Assembly: GCA_028872685.1 (NCBI GenBank)
Contig: JAPKEI010000002.1
Span: forward strand, 1 to 33,899
Length of the DNA stretch: 33,899 bases
Direction of reading: 5' to 3'
Source of the DNA: Verrucomicrobiota bacterium
GTDB taxonomy: Bacteria > Verrucomicrobiota > Verrucomicrobiia > Limisphaerales > UBA1100
The notes under the pieces were generated by a model. It was not told the DNA's origin and did no database searches. It saw only the letters and a list, made by a program, of their open reading frames with translations. Positions 1-7,901 of this stretch are shown in pieces (the first letter of the stretch is position 1; each line of letters begins with the position of its first letter). A program made the translations under genes and the position numbers.

Positions 1-89
1 CGCCGCATGCTCAGCGCGGTTGCGACGCGCAAGCATGGAGCGTGAGCGAGGCGATTCGGGTATGGAAAATTTTGAATGAACATGATTAA
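1..89 (+). CDS. Glycogen debranching enzyme (amylo-alpha-1,6-glucosidase), C-terminal tail only
   Basis: The frame starting at base 3 is open from the left edge to a TAA at 87-89. It reads PHAQRGCDAQAWSVSEAIRV and then ends WKILNEHD. The block RGC-x-AQAWSV-x-E is the characteristic C-terminal motif of bacterial and archaeal glycogen debranching enzymes of the GDE_C/GH133 type, which hydrolyse alpha-1,6 branch points of glycogen in the cytoplasm. Only 28 codons lie in the window, so the assignment rests on that one motif. The stop codon overlaps the start of the next gene (76) by 14 bases, which suggests transcriptional and possibly translational coupling to the DUF885 gene. It could be another (alpha/alpha)6-barrel glycosidase, but the AQAWS signature favours debranching enzyme. 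Confidence 0.68.
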   Translation, partial: PHAQRGCDAQAWSVSEAIRVWKILNEHD

Positions 90-1677
90 TAAAACACAAA
101 TTGAATTTGAGGGAATCCTCGATGACTATTTCGAAGTTGCTTTGCGGGAGAACCCAGTTTGGGCGAATACGCTGGGCTTGCGCGCTGGAGAGGGGAAACT
201 GGGTGCCACCGGATTGGCGGTGGCCAAGCGGGGAGAGGGTCTTCGTAAGCGAACGCTGGACAAATTGGAACGACTGGCGGTCCATGAATTGAGCGCGGAG
301 CAGCATCTTGACCGCTTGGCATTGCGAGCGATGTTGTTGGCTGAATGTGAGGATTATGAACGCGGGGTACATCAGCTTGATCCGGATGCAGTGGATTATG
401 TGTTTGGCGTGCTGCTACATGAATTGCAACGGGGCGAGGATGAACCCGCCCGGGCCAAGCGCAATGTGCGCGGGTTGTTGAAGGAGACGCCGAAGTATCT
501 TACGGGGTCTGCGAAAATGATTGACCGGCCGGAGCGCGTTTGGCGGAAAATCATGCAGCAATCCGTCGCGGGTGCGCAGGCGTTGTTTGAGGCGGTGGAA
601 ACTTTTTTGGGGTCAAACGACGCAAAGTTGATTGCCTCCGCCCAGGGCGCGGTGGGGCGTTATCACGATGCGGTGATGGCGCGACCTTTGGCACCGCGCA
701 ATTCATTCGCGCTCGGCGCGGAGCGTTTGCAACGGCGTGTGAACGATGAGTTGGGGCTCGATTATACTTTGGGACAGGTAGAGGCCGTGGCGTTGGCGGA
801 GGCGGATCGGATTGGTGAGTTGTTGAAAGCAGCCTGCGCAAAGCATGCTAAAGGCAAATCAGCGGAGGCCATTATCGAAATGGCGCGCGCGAAATGGAAA
901 CCAGAAGGAGAATTATTGGCGGTGTATCGCTCGGAAACCAATCGTGTGGCAAAGGGGTTTAAGGTGGCTAAGGCGGTGACGTTTCCGAAGGGTGACGAAT
1001 TGCAGGTGCGGCTCGTGCCGGAGTTTATGCGACACTTGTATCCGACGGCAGCGTATTCATCGCCGGGGCCATTCGAGAAGCGTCAGCGCGGAATATTTTG
1101 GGTGAATGATTTGAGTCTTACCAAAACCACAGCGGCCGAGAAATTAGCAGAGGTGCAGCAGCACTTTGGGATTTCGCTCACGTCCGCACATGAGGCGTAT
1201 CCGGGGCATCATTTGCAATTCGTCACTGCCAACAACCACGCGCGCAAGTGGCGACCGCTGTTCGCGCACGCAGTCTTTTATGAAGGGTGGACGCTTTGGT
1301 GCGAGCAAATGATGACGGATCTGAAAATTGATAGATCGCCGTGGACCCACATCATCCAACTCCACGATGCTCTTTGGCGCGTGCATCGCATCCTCGTGGA
1401 TTTACGTTTGCAGTCGGGCCGTTACACATACGAGCAAGGCGTGAAGCATTTACAAAAGTTTGTGGGCTTTACCAAGGCCCGCGCCGAGGCGGATGTGAAC
1501 TGGTATACCAGCTCACCAGCTGTGCCGATGAGCTACTGGCTTGGCCGCTTAGAGAACGCGCGGCTGCACAAGCGCTTGGTGCAAGGCCGTGGCTGGAGCC
1601 TCAAACAGTTTAATGACTGGTTGCTTTCCTTCGGCACGCTACCGCAAAGTTGGCTTGAGAAGTACGGTCTCGATTGA
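76..1677 (+). CDS. DUF885 family protein, putative zinc metallopeptidase
   Basis: This 533-residue protein belongs to DUF885, a family of presumed gluzincin-like metallopeptidases. The diagnostic motif HEAYPGHHLQF lies at residues 372-382, with His372, Glu373 and His378 placed like an HExxH-type zinc site. Further family features are the central aromatic block around FYEGWTLWCEQMM and a C-terminal part rich in W, Y and R. No signal peptide is visible, so it is probably cytoplasmic. The start is ambiguous: ATG 76 or ATG 82 both fit and neither has a clear Shine-Dalgarno sequence. The gene overlaps the tail of the debranching enzyme upstream. Downstream lie an M3 oligopeptidase and a rhomboid on the same strand, so this is a peptidase cluster. 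The substrate is unknown. Confidence 0.88.
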   Translation: MNMINKTQIEFEGILDDYFEVALRENPVWANTLGLRAGEGKLGATGLAVAKRGEGLRKRTLDKLERLAVHELSAEQHLDRLALRAMLLAECEDYERGVHQLDPDAVDYVFGVLLHELQRGEDEPARAKRNVRGLLKETPKYLTGSAKMIDRPERVWRKIMQQSVAGAQALFEAVETFLGSNDAKLIASAQGAVGRYHDAVMARPLAPRNSFALGAERLQRRVNDELGLDYTLGQVEAVALAEADRIGELLKAACAKHAKGKSAEAIIEMARAKWKPEGELLAVYRSETNRVAKGFKVAKAVTFPKGDELQVRLVPEFMRHLYPTAAYSSPGPFEKRQRGIFWVNDLSLTKTTAAEKLAEVQQHFGISLTSAHEAYPGHHLQFVTANNHARKWRPLFAHAVFYEGWTLWCEQMMTDLKIDRSPWTHIIQLHDALWRVHRILVDLRLQSGRYTYEQGVKHLQKFVGFTKARAEADVNWYTSSPAVPMSYWLGRLENARLHKRLVQGRGWSLKQFNDWLLSFGTLPQSWLEKYGLD

Positions 1678-1730
1678 GTTTGTCTGATTTTTGGCTCGCA
1701 ACTGGCGTACATTTTGACATCTTCCCGCGC

Positions 1731-3461
1731 ATGGAATTACTGCCATTTGGAGATCTCGCCCCATACAAGCCGCGTGCCTTTGTGCCAGCGGACCTCAAGC
1801 TCGACAGCTGGGAAGCCATCGAGCCGTTTTTCAACCAACTGGCTGAGCGCATCGTTGGCTGCGAATCTGTGGCCGATCTGGAGGCGTGGATCCTGGAGGT
1901 CAGCGAATTAAGCGCGATACTCGATGAAGATGGCTCGCGCCGTTACATCGCCATGACCTGTCACACGTCTAATGAGCACGCGAAAAAAGGCTACCTTGAT
2001 TTTGTGGAGAACATCGAGCCGGGCCTGAAGGAGGGCTTCTTTCAGTTATCCAAATTATTTGTAGAACATCCCCAGCGCGGCAATCTTCCGGAAGCACGCT
2101 ACGAAGTGCTTGATCGTGATTGGGCGTCGTACGTGGAATTATTTCGCGAAGAAAACGTACCGCTGGAAACGCAGGAGACTAAACTCGGCCAGGAGTATCA
2201 GGAAATGATGGGCGCGTTGACGGTTGATTTTCAGGGTGAGGAAAAGACGCTTGTGCAGATGGGTGTGTATTTGCAGGAAAACGATCGTGCGCTACGGCAG
2301 GAAGCGTGGGAACTCGTCGCCAACAAACGTCTCGAAGTGGCGGATGCGTGTGATGAGCAGTTTGAAAAGCTGATGGCACTGCGTGTGCAAATCTCGGCCA
2401 ACGCGGGCTTTAAGGATTACCGCGAGTTCAAGCATGTCTCGAAGGGACGTTTTGATTATCAGCCGGACGATTGCTTTAAATTCCATGAAGCGGTGGAGAC
2501 ACTGGTGATGCCGCTTTACAATGAACTGCTTGCTGAGCGGGGCGAGCAAATGAAACTTGATAGTTTGCGTCCGTGGGACACCGGCGTGGATCCGATGGGT
2601 CGCGCCCCGCTCAAGCCTTTCACTGATGTGGATGACATGGTTGCCCGCACCAAAAATATTTTTAATCACGTCGATGACGAATTGGCCGGCGGCTTCCAGA
2701 CGATGCGCGATCACAAGTTGCTTGATCTTGCCAATCGCAAAGGCAAAGCGCCCGGCGGGTACCAGAGTAGTCTGCCCGAGGCGCGCTTGCCGTTTATTTT
2801 CATGAACGCTGTGGGTTTGCAGCGTGATGTGGAAACGCTTCTGCACGAGGCCGGTCACGCCTTCCACACGCTCGCCGCTCAGAAGGAGGATATTCATCAT
2901 TATCAACACGCGCCGCTTGAATTTTGTGAAGTGGCCTCGATGAGCATGGAGTTAATCGGCAACGAGCATCTCGAAGAATTTTATGGTGAAGAAGAAGCCG
3001 CCCGCGCTCGCCGCGAACATCTCGAAGGCATTATTACAATCTTCCCATGGATCGCCACCGTCGATGCCTTCCAGCATTGGATTTATACCCACCCCGATCA
3101 CACCCGTGCCGAGCGTGATGCCCAATGGATGGAACTGCGCACGCGCTTTGGTGGCGATATTGACTGGACTGGTCACGAGCAGTCCCACCTCAAGCTTTGG
3201 CATCGGCAGTTGCACATTTTTCTCATCCCGTTTTATTACATCGAATACGGTATTGCGCAGCTTGGTGCGTTGTGGGTTTGGAAAAACAGCAAAGGCGATC
3301 GTGCCAAAGCACTGGCCGACTACAAAAACGCCCTCGCGCTGGGCGGCTCGCGGCCATTGCCGGAGTTGTTTCAAGCGGCCGGCGCGCCCTTTAGTTTCGA
3401 TACCGAAGCCTTCAAGCCGCTGATTGAACTGGTGCAAACCGAGTTGGCTGCGTTAAAGTAA
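1731..3461 (+). CDS. M3 family oligoendopeptidase (PepF/thimet-like)
   Basis: This is a 576-residue cytoplasmic zinc endopeptidase of the M3 family, which cuts short peptides. The zinc site is LLHEAGHAFH with His372, Glu373 and His376. The downstream block EFCEVASMSMELIG supplies the third ligand Glu, and HIFLIPFYYIEYGIAQLGAL is the typical C-terminal M3 helix with substrate-binding tyrosines. The frame is open back to a TTG at 1674 that overlaps the previous stop codon. However, the ATG at 1731 begins the conserved stretch MELLPFGDLAPYKPR and gives the usual M3 length, so I prefer it. There is no signal peptide. The gene lies 53 bases after the DUF885 gene and 3 bases before the frame of the rhomboid, so the three are probably co-transcribed. 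Confidence 0.93.
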   Translation: MELLPFGDLAPYKPRAFVPADLKLDSWEAIEPFFNQLAERIVGCESVADLEAWILEVSELSAILDEDGSRRYIAMTCHTSNEHAKKGYLDFVENIEPGLKEGFFQLSKLFVEHPQRGNLPEARYEVLDRDWASYVELFREENVPLETQETKLGQEYQEMMGALTVDFQGEEKTLVQMGVYLQENDRALRQEAWELVANKRLEVADACDEQFEKLMALRVQISANAGFKDYREFKHVSKGRFDYQPDDCFKFHEAVETLVMPLYNELLAERGEQMKLDSLRPWDTGVDPMGRAPLKPFTDVDDMVARTKNIFNHVDDELAGGFQTMRDHKLLDLANRKGKAPGGYQSSLPEARLPFIFMNAVGLQRDVETLLHEAGHAFHTLAAQKEDIHHYQHAPLEFCEVASMSMELIGNEHLEEFYGEEEAARARREHLEGIITIFPWIATVDAFQHWIYTHPDHTRAERDAQWMELRTRFGGDIDWTGHEQSHLKLWHRQLHIFLIPFYYIEYGIAQLGALWVWKNSKGDRAKALADYKNALALGGSRPLPELFQAAGAPFSFDTEAFKPLIELVQTELAALK

Positions 3462-3464
3462 CGC

Positions 3465-4367
3465 GTGCTTGATGACAGGCCATATATGCGTGAGCCGGAT
3501 TGGCGTCCGGAAACCACGCACGGCGGAACCCCAATGTGGGGATGGCTCATTATTGCCAATGTGCTCTGTTACGCATTGCAGCAAACGATTTTCGAGGATT
3601 ACGGGTTCCTTCCGAAACTCGTATTGAGTCCAGACTTGTTGGAGCAAGGGCACGTTTATCAGTTGCTAACGTTTCAGTTTTTGCACGGCGGCCTCTTCCA
3701 CATCATCATCAACTGCCTAATGATATGGATGATTGGAAAACCCATTGAAGAGGCACTAGGAAAACGGCGGTTGCTTTCTCTGTATCTACTTTCCGGCATT
3801 GCGGGTGGTTTGATCCAGTGCGGCTTAGCTTGGACAGAAATTAATCCCACCGGCGGGGTGGTCGGCGCATCGGCCGGTGTGTTCGGGCTAATTGCGGCTT
3901 TTGCGCTTTTGCAGTGGAACCGCGAGATGACCATTTTGTTGATGTTCATCATCCCTGTGCGTATTCGCGCAAAATATTTACTCATCGCGCTGGCCGTTAT
4001 TGGTTTTCTGGGGGTGCTTAGTCAGCGGCAAGACGTCACTGGGCAAGGTTCGCTTGTGGCGCACGGGGCGCACTTGGGTGGATTGCTTGGAGGAGTGTTT
4101 TTCATTCTCGCCTTTGTGCAGGGCGGCACTTGGGCGGGCGCGGAACCGTGGTGGCAGCGGGTTTCGGAGCGTTGGAATGAACGCAAAGTGGTGACCATCG
4201 ATGGCGGTGCTCGGGCTTATCCGCGAGATCGCTCGAGCGGAAAGGCCCAGAAAGTTGAGTTCGTGGAGGAAAACATCGACACCATTCTCGACAAAATTTC
4301 TGAAAAGGGAATGAATAGCCTCACCGACAAGGAACGCGCGGTGCTCGACAAAGCTGCCAAAAAATAG
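3465..4367 (+). CDS. Rhomboid family intramembrane serine protease
   Basis: This is a polytopic membrane protein of 300 residues from GTG 3465, or 293 from ATG 3486, which I consider at least as likely. Rhomboids cleave substrate transmembrane helices. The catalytic serine is in GASAGVFG (Ser136 counted from the GTG) and the partner histidine is in GAHLGGLLGG (His203). The family block HGGLFHIIINCLMIW followed by G..IEEALG is at residues 74-99. About six hydrophobic segments are visible between residues 25 and 218. The cytosolic C-terminal tail, with ILDKISEKGMNSLTDKERAVL, is a short acidic/helical motif often found at the end of rhomboids in Verrucomicrobiota and Bacteroidota. Its substrate cannot be inferred from the context. 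Confidence 0.93.
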   Translation: MLDDRPYMREPDWRPETTHGGTPMWGWLIIANVLCYALQQTIFEDYGFLPKLVLSPDLLEQGHVYQLLTFQFLHGGLFHIIINCLMIWMIGKPIEEALGKRRLLSLYLLSGIAGGLIQCGLAWTEINPTGGVVGASAGVFGLIAAFALLQWNREMTILLMFIIPVRIRAKYLLIALAVIGFLGVLSQRQDVTGQGSLVAHGAHLGGLLGGVFFILAFVQGGTWAGAEPWWQRVSERWNERKVVTIDGGARAYPRDRSSGKAQKVEFVEENIDTILDKISEKGMNSLTDKERAVLDKAAKK

Positions 4368-4421
4368 TCGTTAGCGACTTGCGCTCGACGCGACCCGCCT
4401 CCTGTTTTATTCTCACCCCAG

Positions 4422-5756
4422 ATGATACCGCGCTATTCACGCCCCGAGATGCGGGCAATTTGGACTGACGAAAACAAGCTCGACCTCTGGCTACAAATCG
4501 AGCTGCACGCCAGCGAGGCTCTGGTGAAGGAGGGCATTGTGCCTAAAGCCGACTTCGTAAAAATGAAGGCGGGCGCGAAGAAATGCTTCGCCAATCTCCC
4601 TGCACTCGTGCGGCGGCAGAAAAAACTCGAGCGCACGCTCAATCACGATGTTATCGGTTTCACCACAGCGGTGGCTGAGAAAATCAATCACAAGGCCAGT
4701 CGTTGGCTGCATTTTGGGCTGACTTCCAGCGATATTGTGGACACCGCGTTTGCCGCGCAAATGAAACAGAGTGCTGAAATTCTCATCGCTGATGTGAAGA
4801 AAGTCCGGAAGTCCATCGCCAAGCAAGCGCGCAAACATAAATTCACCGTTTGCATTGGGCGCAGCCACGGCATCCAAGCTGAGCCCACCACCTTCGGGCT
4901 GAAGATGGCGCTGATGTATGATGAATTTGGCCGCGCACTTTCACGACTGGAACGCTGCAAAGAAGTGGCCTCCATTGGTAAACTCTCCGGCGCGGTTGGT
5001 ACCAACGCGCATTTGCCGCCGCGCGTGGAGAATTATGTTTGCAAAAAGCTCGGGCTCAAAGTCGCTCCGCTCGCCACGCAAGTTGTGCAGCGTGATAACC
5101 ACGCAGAGTTTCTGAACGCCATCGCCGTGGTCGGTGCCAGCATCGAGCGCTGGGCGGTGGAATTCCGTCACTTGCAACGCACCGAGGTGCTTGAGGCTGA
5201 GGAGCCCTTCACCAAAGGTCAAAAGGGCAGCAGTGCCATGCCGCACAAGCGCAACCCCATCACGTGGGAACGTCTCAGCGGTCTCTCCCGAGTTCTTCGC
5301 GGCAACGCATTGGCCGCTATGGAAAATGTTGCCCTTTGGCACGAACGCGACATCTCCCACAGCAGCGTCGAGCGTATTATTTTCCCGGATTCCTGCACTC
5401 TGCTCGATTATATGTTTTCATTACTCGAACGCATGATGGATGGCCTGAATGTATATCCGAAAAACATGCAAAAAAATCTAGGCCTAAGCCTCGGGATGTG
5501 GAACAGCCAAACTGTCCTACTCGCCCTCATCCGCAAGGGCCTCACGCGAGAGGCGGCCTATTCTCTGGTGCAAAGCGCGGCGATGGAAACGTGGGCGGTA
5601 AAACACGCCGGTCGTGATGACGCCAATTTCCTCGACCAACTGATGGCCGACTCCAACGTGGCAAAGCATTTTAAAGCCAGTGAGCTGGAAAGATTGTGCT
5701 CTGTGGAGTTCCACCAAAAACACATCAACGCGCGCTTCAAGAAGCTCGGGCTCTAA
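4422..5756 (+). CDS. purB: Adenylosuccinate lyase
   Basis: The 444-residue enzyme of the fumarase/aspartase superfamily acts twice in purine synthesis. It releases fumarate from SAICAR to give AICAR, and from adenylosuccinate to give AMP. The superfamily signature GSSAMPHKRNP is at residues 269-279; its flexible loop carries the catalytic serine. The earlier conserved stretches HFGLTSSDIVDT and GRSHGIQAEPTTFG (with the catalytic His) are also present. The length is normal for the 430-450 residue bacterial class. The start ATG 4422 has no Shine-Dalgarno sequence. The gene is convergent with ispA, and their stop codons overlap by four bases with no terminator hairpin visible between them. Confidence 0.96.
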   Translation: MIPRYSRPEMRAIWTDENKLDLWLQIELHASEALVKEGIVPKADFVKMKAGAKKCFANLPALVRRQKKLERTLNHDVIGFTTAVAEKINHKASRWLHFGLTSSDIVDTAFAAQMKQSAEILIADVKKVRKSIAKQARKHKFTVCIGRSHGIQAEPTTFGLKMALMYDEFGRALSRLERCKEVASIGKLSGAVGTNAHLPPRVENYVCKKLGLKVAPLATQVVQRDNHAEFLNAIAVVGASIERWAVEFRHLQRTEVLEAEEPFTKGQKGSSAMPHKRNPITWERLSGLSRVLRGNALAAMENVALWHERDISHSSVERIIFPDSCTLLDYMFSLLERMMDGLNVYPKNMQKNLGLSLGMWNSQTVLLALIRKGLTREAAYSLVQSAAMETWAVKHAGRDDANFLDQLMADSNVAKHFKASELERLCSVEFHQKHINARFKKLGL

Positions 5757-6652
5757 TTTTTCCGATTCAATAAATATCCCGCGAGGGCCTCTAGCGCGAT
5801 GGCCTTGCCTTTAAAGGGTTTGAGGGCGGCGAAAGCTTTGGTGGTTAATTGTTCGGCAATTTTCTTTGATTTTTCCAAACCGACAATCGCGGGGTAGGTG
5901 GCCTTGGCCGCAGCTTGATCTTTGCCGGCGGTTTTTCCAAGTTGCTGGGTGGTCTGGGTGACATCGAGAATGTCGTCAATCACTTGGAATGCTAGCCCTA
6001 CATGATAACCAAAATCAGTGAGCGCCTTGAGTTGGGTTGGCGTGCAGTTGGCACTCATTCCTCCGAGGCGCACGGAGCAAGTGAGCAGCGCGCTGGTTTT
6101 GCGTTCGTGGATGTAGCGCAGTTGGGGGAGGGTGAGTTGTTTGCTTTCGCCTTCGAGATCGGCTACTTGTCCGGCAATGAGTTGCAGTGAACCGGCTGTT
6201 TCTGTGAGTTCGGCAATCAGTGTTGCGTGGGGATAACGCGGCCAACCACGAGCTTTGGCGGCGATTTCAAATGCCTGTGTGAGCAGCGCGTCACCCGCGA
6301 GAATGGCGATACCTTCGCCATAAACTTTATGGCTGGTGGGGCGACCACGCCGGAAATCGTCGTTGTCCATCGAGGGTAAATCATCGTGGACGAGTGAATA
6401 GGTGTGGATGCATTCCACGGCACAGGCCAACGGCATGGCATCACCCAACTTGCCGTTACAGGCCTCCGCAGCGGCGAAGGTGAGCAGCGGACGGATACGT
6501 TTCCCGCCTGCAAACAGGCTGTATCGCATTGCCTGGTGGAGGGTGGCGGGCTTGGTGCGTGCGGTGGGGAGGTAATGGCCGAGGGCAGTATCCACCTGTT
6601 TGGCCCGTTGACGGGAGTATTTCTTGAGCTCAAATGCGCGGTTTTCGGACAC
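5753..6652 (-). CDS. ispA: Polyprenyl (farnesyl/geranylgeranyl) diphosphate synthase
   Basis: This 299-residue all-alpha prenyltransferase condenses isopentenyl diphosphate with allylic diphosphates to give the C15 or C20 precursors of quinones and undecaprenyl carriers. Both aspartate-rich magnesium sites are present: the first (FARM) is DDLPSMD at residues 90-96, and the second is DDILD at 226-230. GGKRIRP at 49-55 and the GGM block near 197 also fit. The two-residue spacer in DDxxSMD is typical of bacterial type II FPP synthases. Exact chain length cannot be decided from sequence alone. The start codon is GTG 6652 and the gene is divergent from rpoZ across about 90 bases. Its TAG overlaps the purB stop. 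Confidence 0.94.
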   Translation of the reverse strand: MSENRAFELKKYSRQRAKQVDTALGHYLPTARTKPATLHQAMRYSLFAGGKRIRPLLTFAAAEACNGKLGDAMPLACAVECIHTYSLVHDDLPSMDNDDFRRGRPTSHKVYGEGIAILAGDALLTQAFEIAAKARGWPRYPHATLIAELTETAGSLQLIAGQVADLEGESKQLTLPQLRYIHERKTSALLTCSVRLGGMSANCTPTQLKALTDFGYHVGLAFQVIDDILDVTQTTQQLGKTAGKDQAAAKATYPAIVGLEKSKKIAEQLTTKAFAALKPFKGKAIALEALAGYLLNRKN

Positions 6653-6702
6653 GCGAGGGTTTTAATGCCTGTAGGCTGCGGCGGCAATGCCCGATTTTCT
6701 GC

Positions 6703-6730
6703 TTGCACCTCCGGCTGGAGCCTGTATTTT
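6703..6730 (+). promoter_or_regulatory. Candidate sigma-70-type promoter for rpoZ
   Basis: A TTGCAC hexamer (6703-6708) is followed after 16 bases by TATTTT (6725-6730). This lies in the short divergent region between ispA and rpoZ. If used, transcription would start only a few bases before ATG 6743 and give a nearly leaderless mRNA, which fits the absence of a Shine-Dalgarno sequence. The match is weak and positional only. Confidence 0.28.
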
Positions 6731-6742
6731 CCATTCCCTTTA

Positions 6743-6985
6743 ATGAATACAGAACTTTGCAATGAAGCCGTGACTTTGGTCGGGAACCCTAACATTCTTG
6801 TTAATCTTGTATCCGCACGCGTACGCCAGCTCAATTCCGGCTCCAGTCGCCCACTGATCGACAATCCGTTGCTCGGTTCGGCCGACATGGCACTTACGGA
6901 GTTGGTGGAAAAGAAAATGGAGTTTTCCATTCTTGATGAAGAGATGGCCTCCGAGGTGAAAAAAGCCAAGAAGCGCCGCAAATAA
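6743..6985 (+). CDS. rpoZ: DNA-directed RNA polymerase omega subunit
   Basis: This is an 80-residue protein. The frame is open much further upstream on the opposite strand of ispA, but the conserved part begins at ATG 6743. The core NILVNLVSARVRQLNSGSSR (residues 17-36) matches the omega/RPB6 helix that clamps the C-terminus of the beta-prime subunit and assists RNA polymerase assembly. A second helix, DMALTELVEKKM, and a basic lysine/arginine tail follow. The length is within the range of small bacterial omega proteins. It is followed by an intrinsic terminator and then by smpB. Confidence is limited by the low sequence conservation of omega. Confidence 0.78.
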   Translation: MNTELCNEAVTLVGNPNILVNLVSARVRQLNSGSSRPLIDNPLLGSADMALTELVEKKMEFSILDEEMASEVKKAKKRRK

Positions 6986-7005
6986 CCGGCGCTCCAGATT
7001 TTGTT

Positions 7006-7030
7006 GGCCGGATTTATTCCGGCCTTTTTT
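7006..7030 (+). terminator. Intrinsic terminator after rpoZ, abutting the smpB start codon
   Basis: The stem GGCCGGA (7006-7012) pairs perfectly with TCCGGCC (7018-7024) around a five-base loop and is followed by six T (7025-7030). It is 20 bases after the rpoZ stop. The T tract ends at the base before ATG 7031 of smpB, so the hairpin occupies the place where an smpB ribosome binding site would be. Confidence 0.8.
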
Positions 7031-7507
7031 ATGCCTGCCAAAAAAGACAGCACGGACATCATTACCAACTCTAAGGCGCGTCGGGATTATGAAATCATCG
7101 AGACGCTTGAAGCGGGGTTGGTACTGCGTGGCACCGAAGTGAAATCGCTCCGCGCCGGCAAAGGTCAAATCCGGGAAGCCTTCGCACGCGTGGATAATCA
7201 TGGTCAGCTATGGCTGATGAATTGTCACATCGACGAATATACCCACGGCAACCGGCACAACCACGAACCGACGGCCTCGCGTCGTTTGTTGTTGCATCGC
7301 CGCCAAATCGACCGTTTGCAGGGGTTGACCCAAGCCAAAGGGTTGTCCATTTTGCCGCTCAAACTTTACTGGAAGGACGGGCTGGTAAAAGTCTTGCTTG
7401 GCATCGGCCAAGGCAAGCGCAAGGGTGACAAGCGTGAAACCATAAAGAAACGCGAAAGCGATCGCAGTCTCCGGCGAGTGATGATGCACTCGATAAAGGG
7501 TCGATGA
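7031..7507 (+). CDS. smpB: SsrA-binding protein SmpB
   Basis: This 158-residue tmRNA-binding protein delivers SsrA RNA to stalled ribosomes for trans-translation. The conserved sequence SKARRDYEIIETLEAGLVLRG at residues 14-34 continues directly into TEVKSLRAGK. Later blocks are LHRRQID, LYWKDGLVKVLLGIGQGK and the basic tail KGDKRETIKKRESDRSL, which reaches into the decoding site. The frame extends upstream to 7001, but that part encodes the rpoZ terminator, so ATG 7031 (MPAKKDS) is the start; it aligns with the usual N-terminus. There is no Shine-Dalgarno sequence because the terminator T tract lies directly upstream. It is convergent with rpmB, with a shared terminator between them. Confidence 0.96.
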   Translation: MPAKKDSTDIITNSKARRDYEIIETLEAGLVLRGTEVKSLRAGKGQIREAFARVDNHGQLWLMNCHIDEYTHGNRHNHEPTASRRLLLHRRQIDRLQGLTQAKGLSILPLKLYWKDGLVKVLLGIGQGKRKGDKRETIKKRESDRSLRRVMMHSIKGR

Positions 7508-7513
7508 TGGCAC

Positions 7514-7543
7514 AAAAAAACGCGACTGCTTCCAGTCGCGTTT
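7514..7543. terminator. Bidirectional intrinsic terminator between smpB and rpmB
   Basis: AAACGCGACTG (7518-7528) pairs perfectly over 11 positions with CAGTCGCGTTT (7533-7543) around a four-base loop. Read on the minus strand, after rpmB, the stem is followed by a run of seven T (7514-7520 complement). Read on the plus strand, after smpB, it ends in TTT and is followed by CAAATTT. The position between two convergent genes supports a shared terminator. Confidence 0.87.
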
Positions 7544-7564
7544 CAAATTTTCTGGGGCGTAAGG

Positions 7565-7831
7565 TTACGCCTTCTTTTCAGGTTTCTTCCAATTACGCTT
7601 GGGCGCTTTGGTGATGAGTCCCTTCTTGATGGCACTCGCGGCCACGCGGACATATTTCACCGTGCCATTCTCGGTGATGATTTTCACGCGCTGAAGATTC
7701 GGGATGAACAGGCGCTTATTAACCTTTGTGACGTGACGGCCAATGCCGCCTTCCTTTTTCGCCTTACCGCTGCGGGAAATAGTGCCGCCCACGTGCGGGC
7801 GTTTTCCGGTGATTTTGCATACTCTAGCCAT
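7565..7831 (-). CDS. rpmB: 50S ribosomal protein L28
   Basis: This 88-residue, strongly basic ribosomal protein begins MARVCKITGKRPHVGGTISR, the typical L28 N-terminus, and contains the conserved core RLFIPNLQRVKI. Only one of the possible zinc-binding cysteines is present (Cys5), so it looks like the zinc-independent form. The C-terminal extension of lysine-rich residues makes it a little longer than the 70-80 residue norm. A weak AGGG stretch lies about ten bases before ATG 7831. The gene follows thrS on the same strand after 70 bases and ends at the strong bidirectional terminator. Here it has no rpmG neighbour, unlike the common rpmB-rpmG pairing. Confidence 0.95.
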   Translation of the reverse strand: MARVCKITGKRPHVGGTISRSGKAKKEGGIGRHVTKVNKRLFIPNLQRVKIITENGTVKYVRVAASAIKKGLITKAPKRNWKKPEKKA

Positions 7832-7901
7832 AATATTTTTCCCTTACGGGGCGCGGAGAATACCAGTCCAAGGCGAACTGGCAAGCCCTATTTATGTGTT
7901 T

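Noticed and set aside
2292..2909. Minus-strand open frame of about 205 codons within the M3 peptidase gene
   Set aside because: It is antisense to the conserved catalytic part of the peptidase, with no recognisable motif.
4366..4379. AGTCG-TTAG-CGACT hairpin after the rhomboid gene
   Set aside because: Only five pairs and no T tract follow, so it is too weak to call a terminator.
6217..7068. Minus-strand open frame across ispA, rpoZ and the smpB start
   Set aside because: It is an out-of-frame shadow of three recognised genes and shows no domain or motif.
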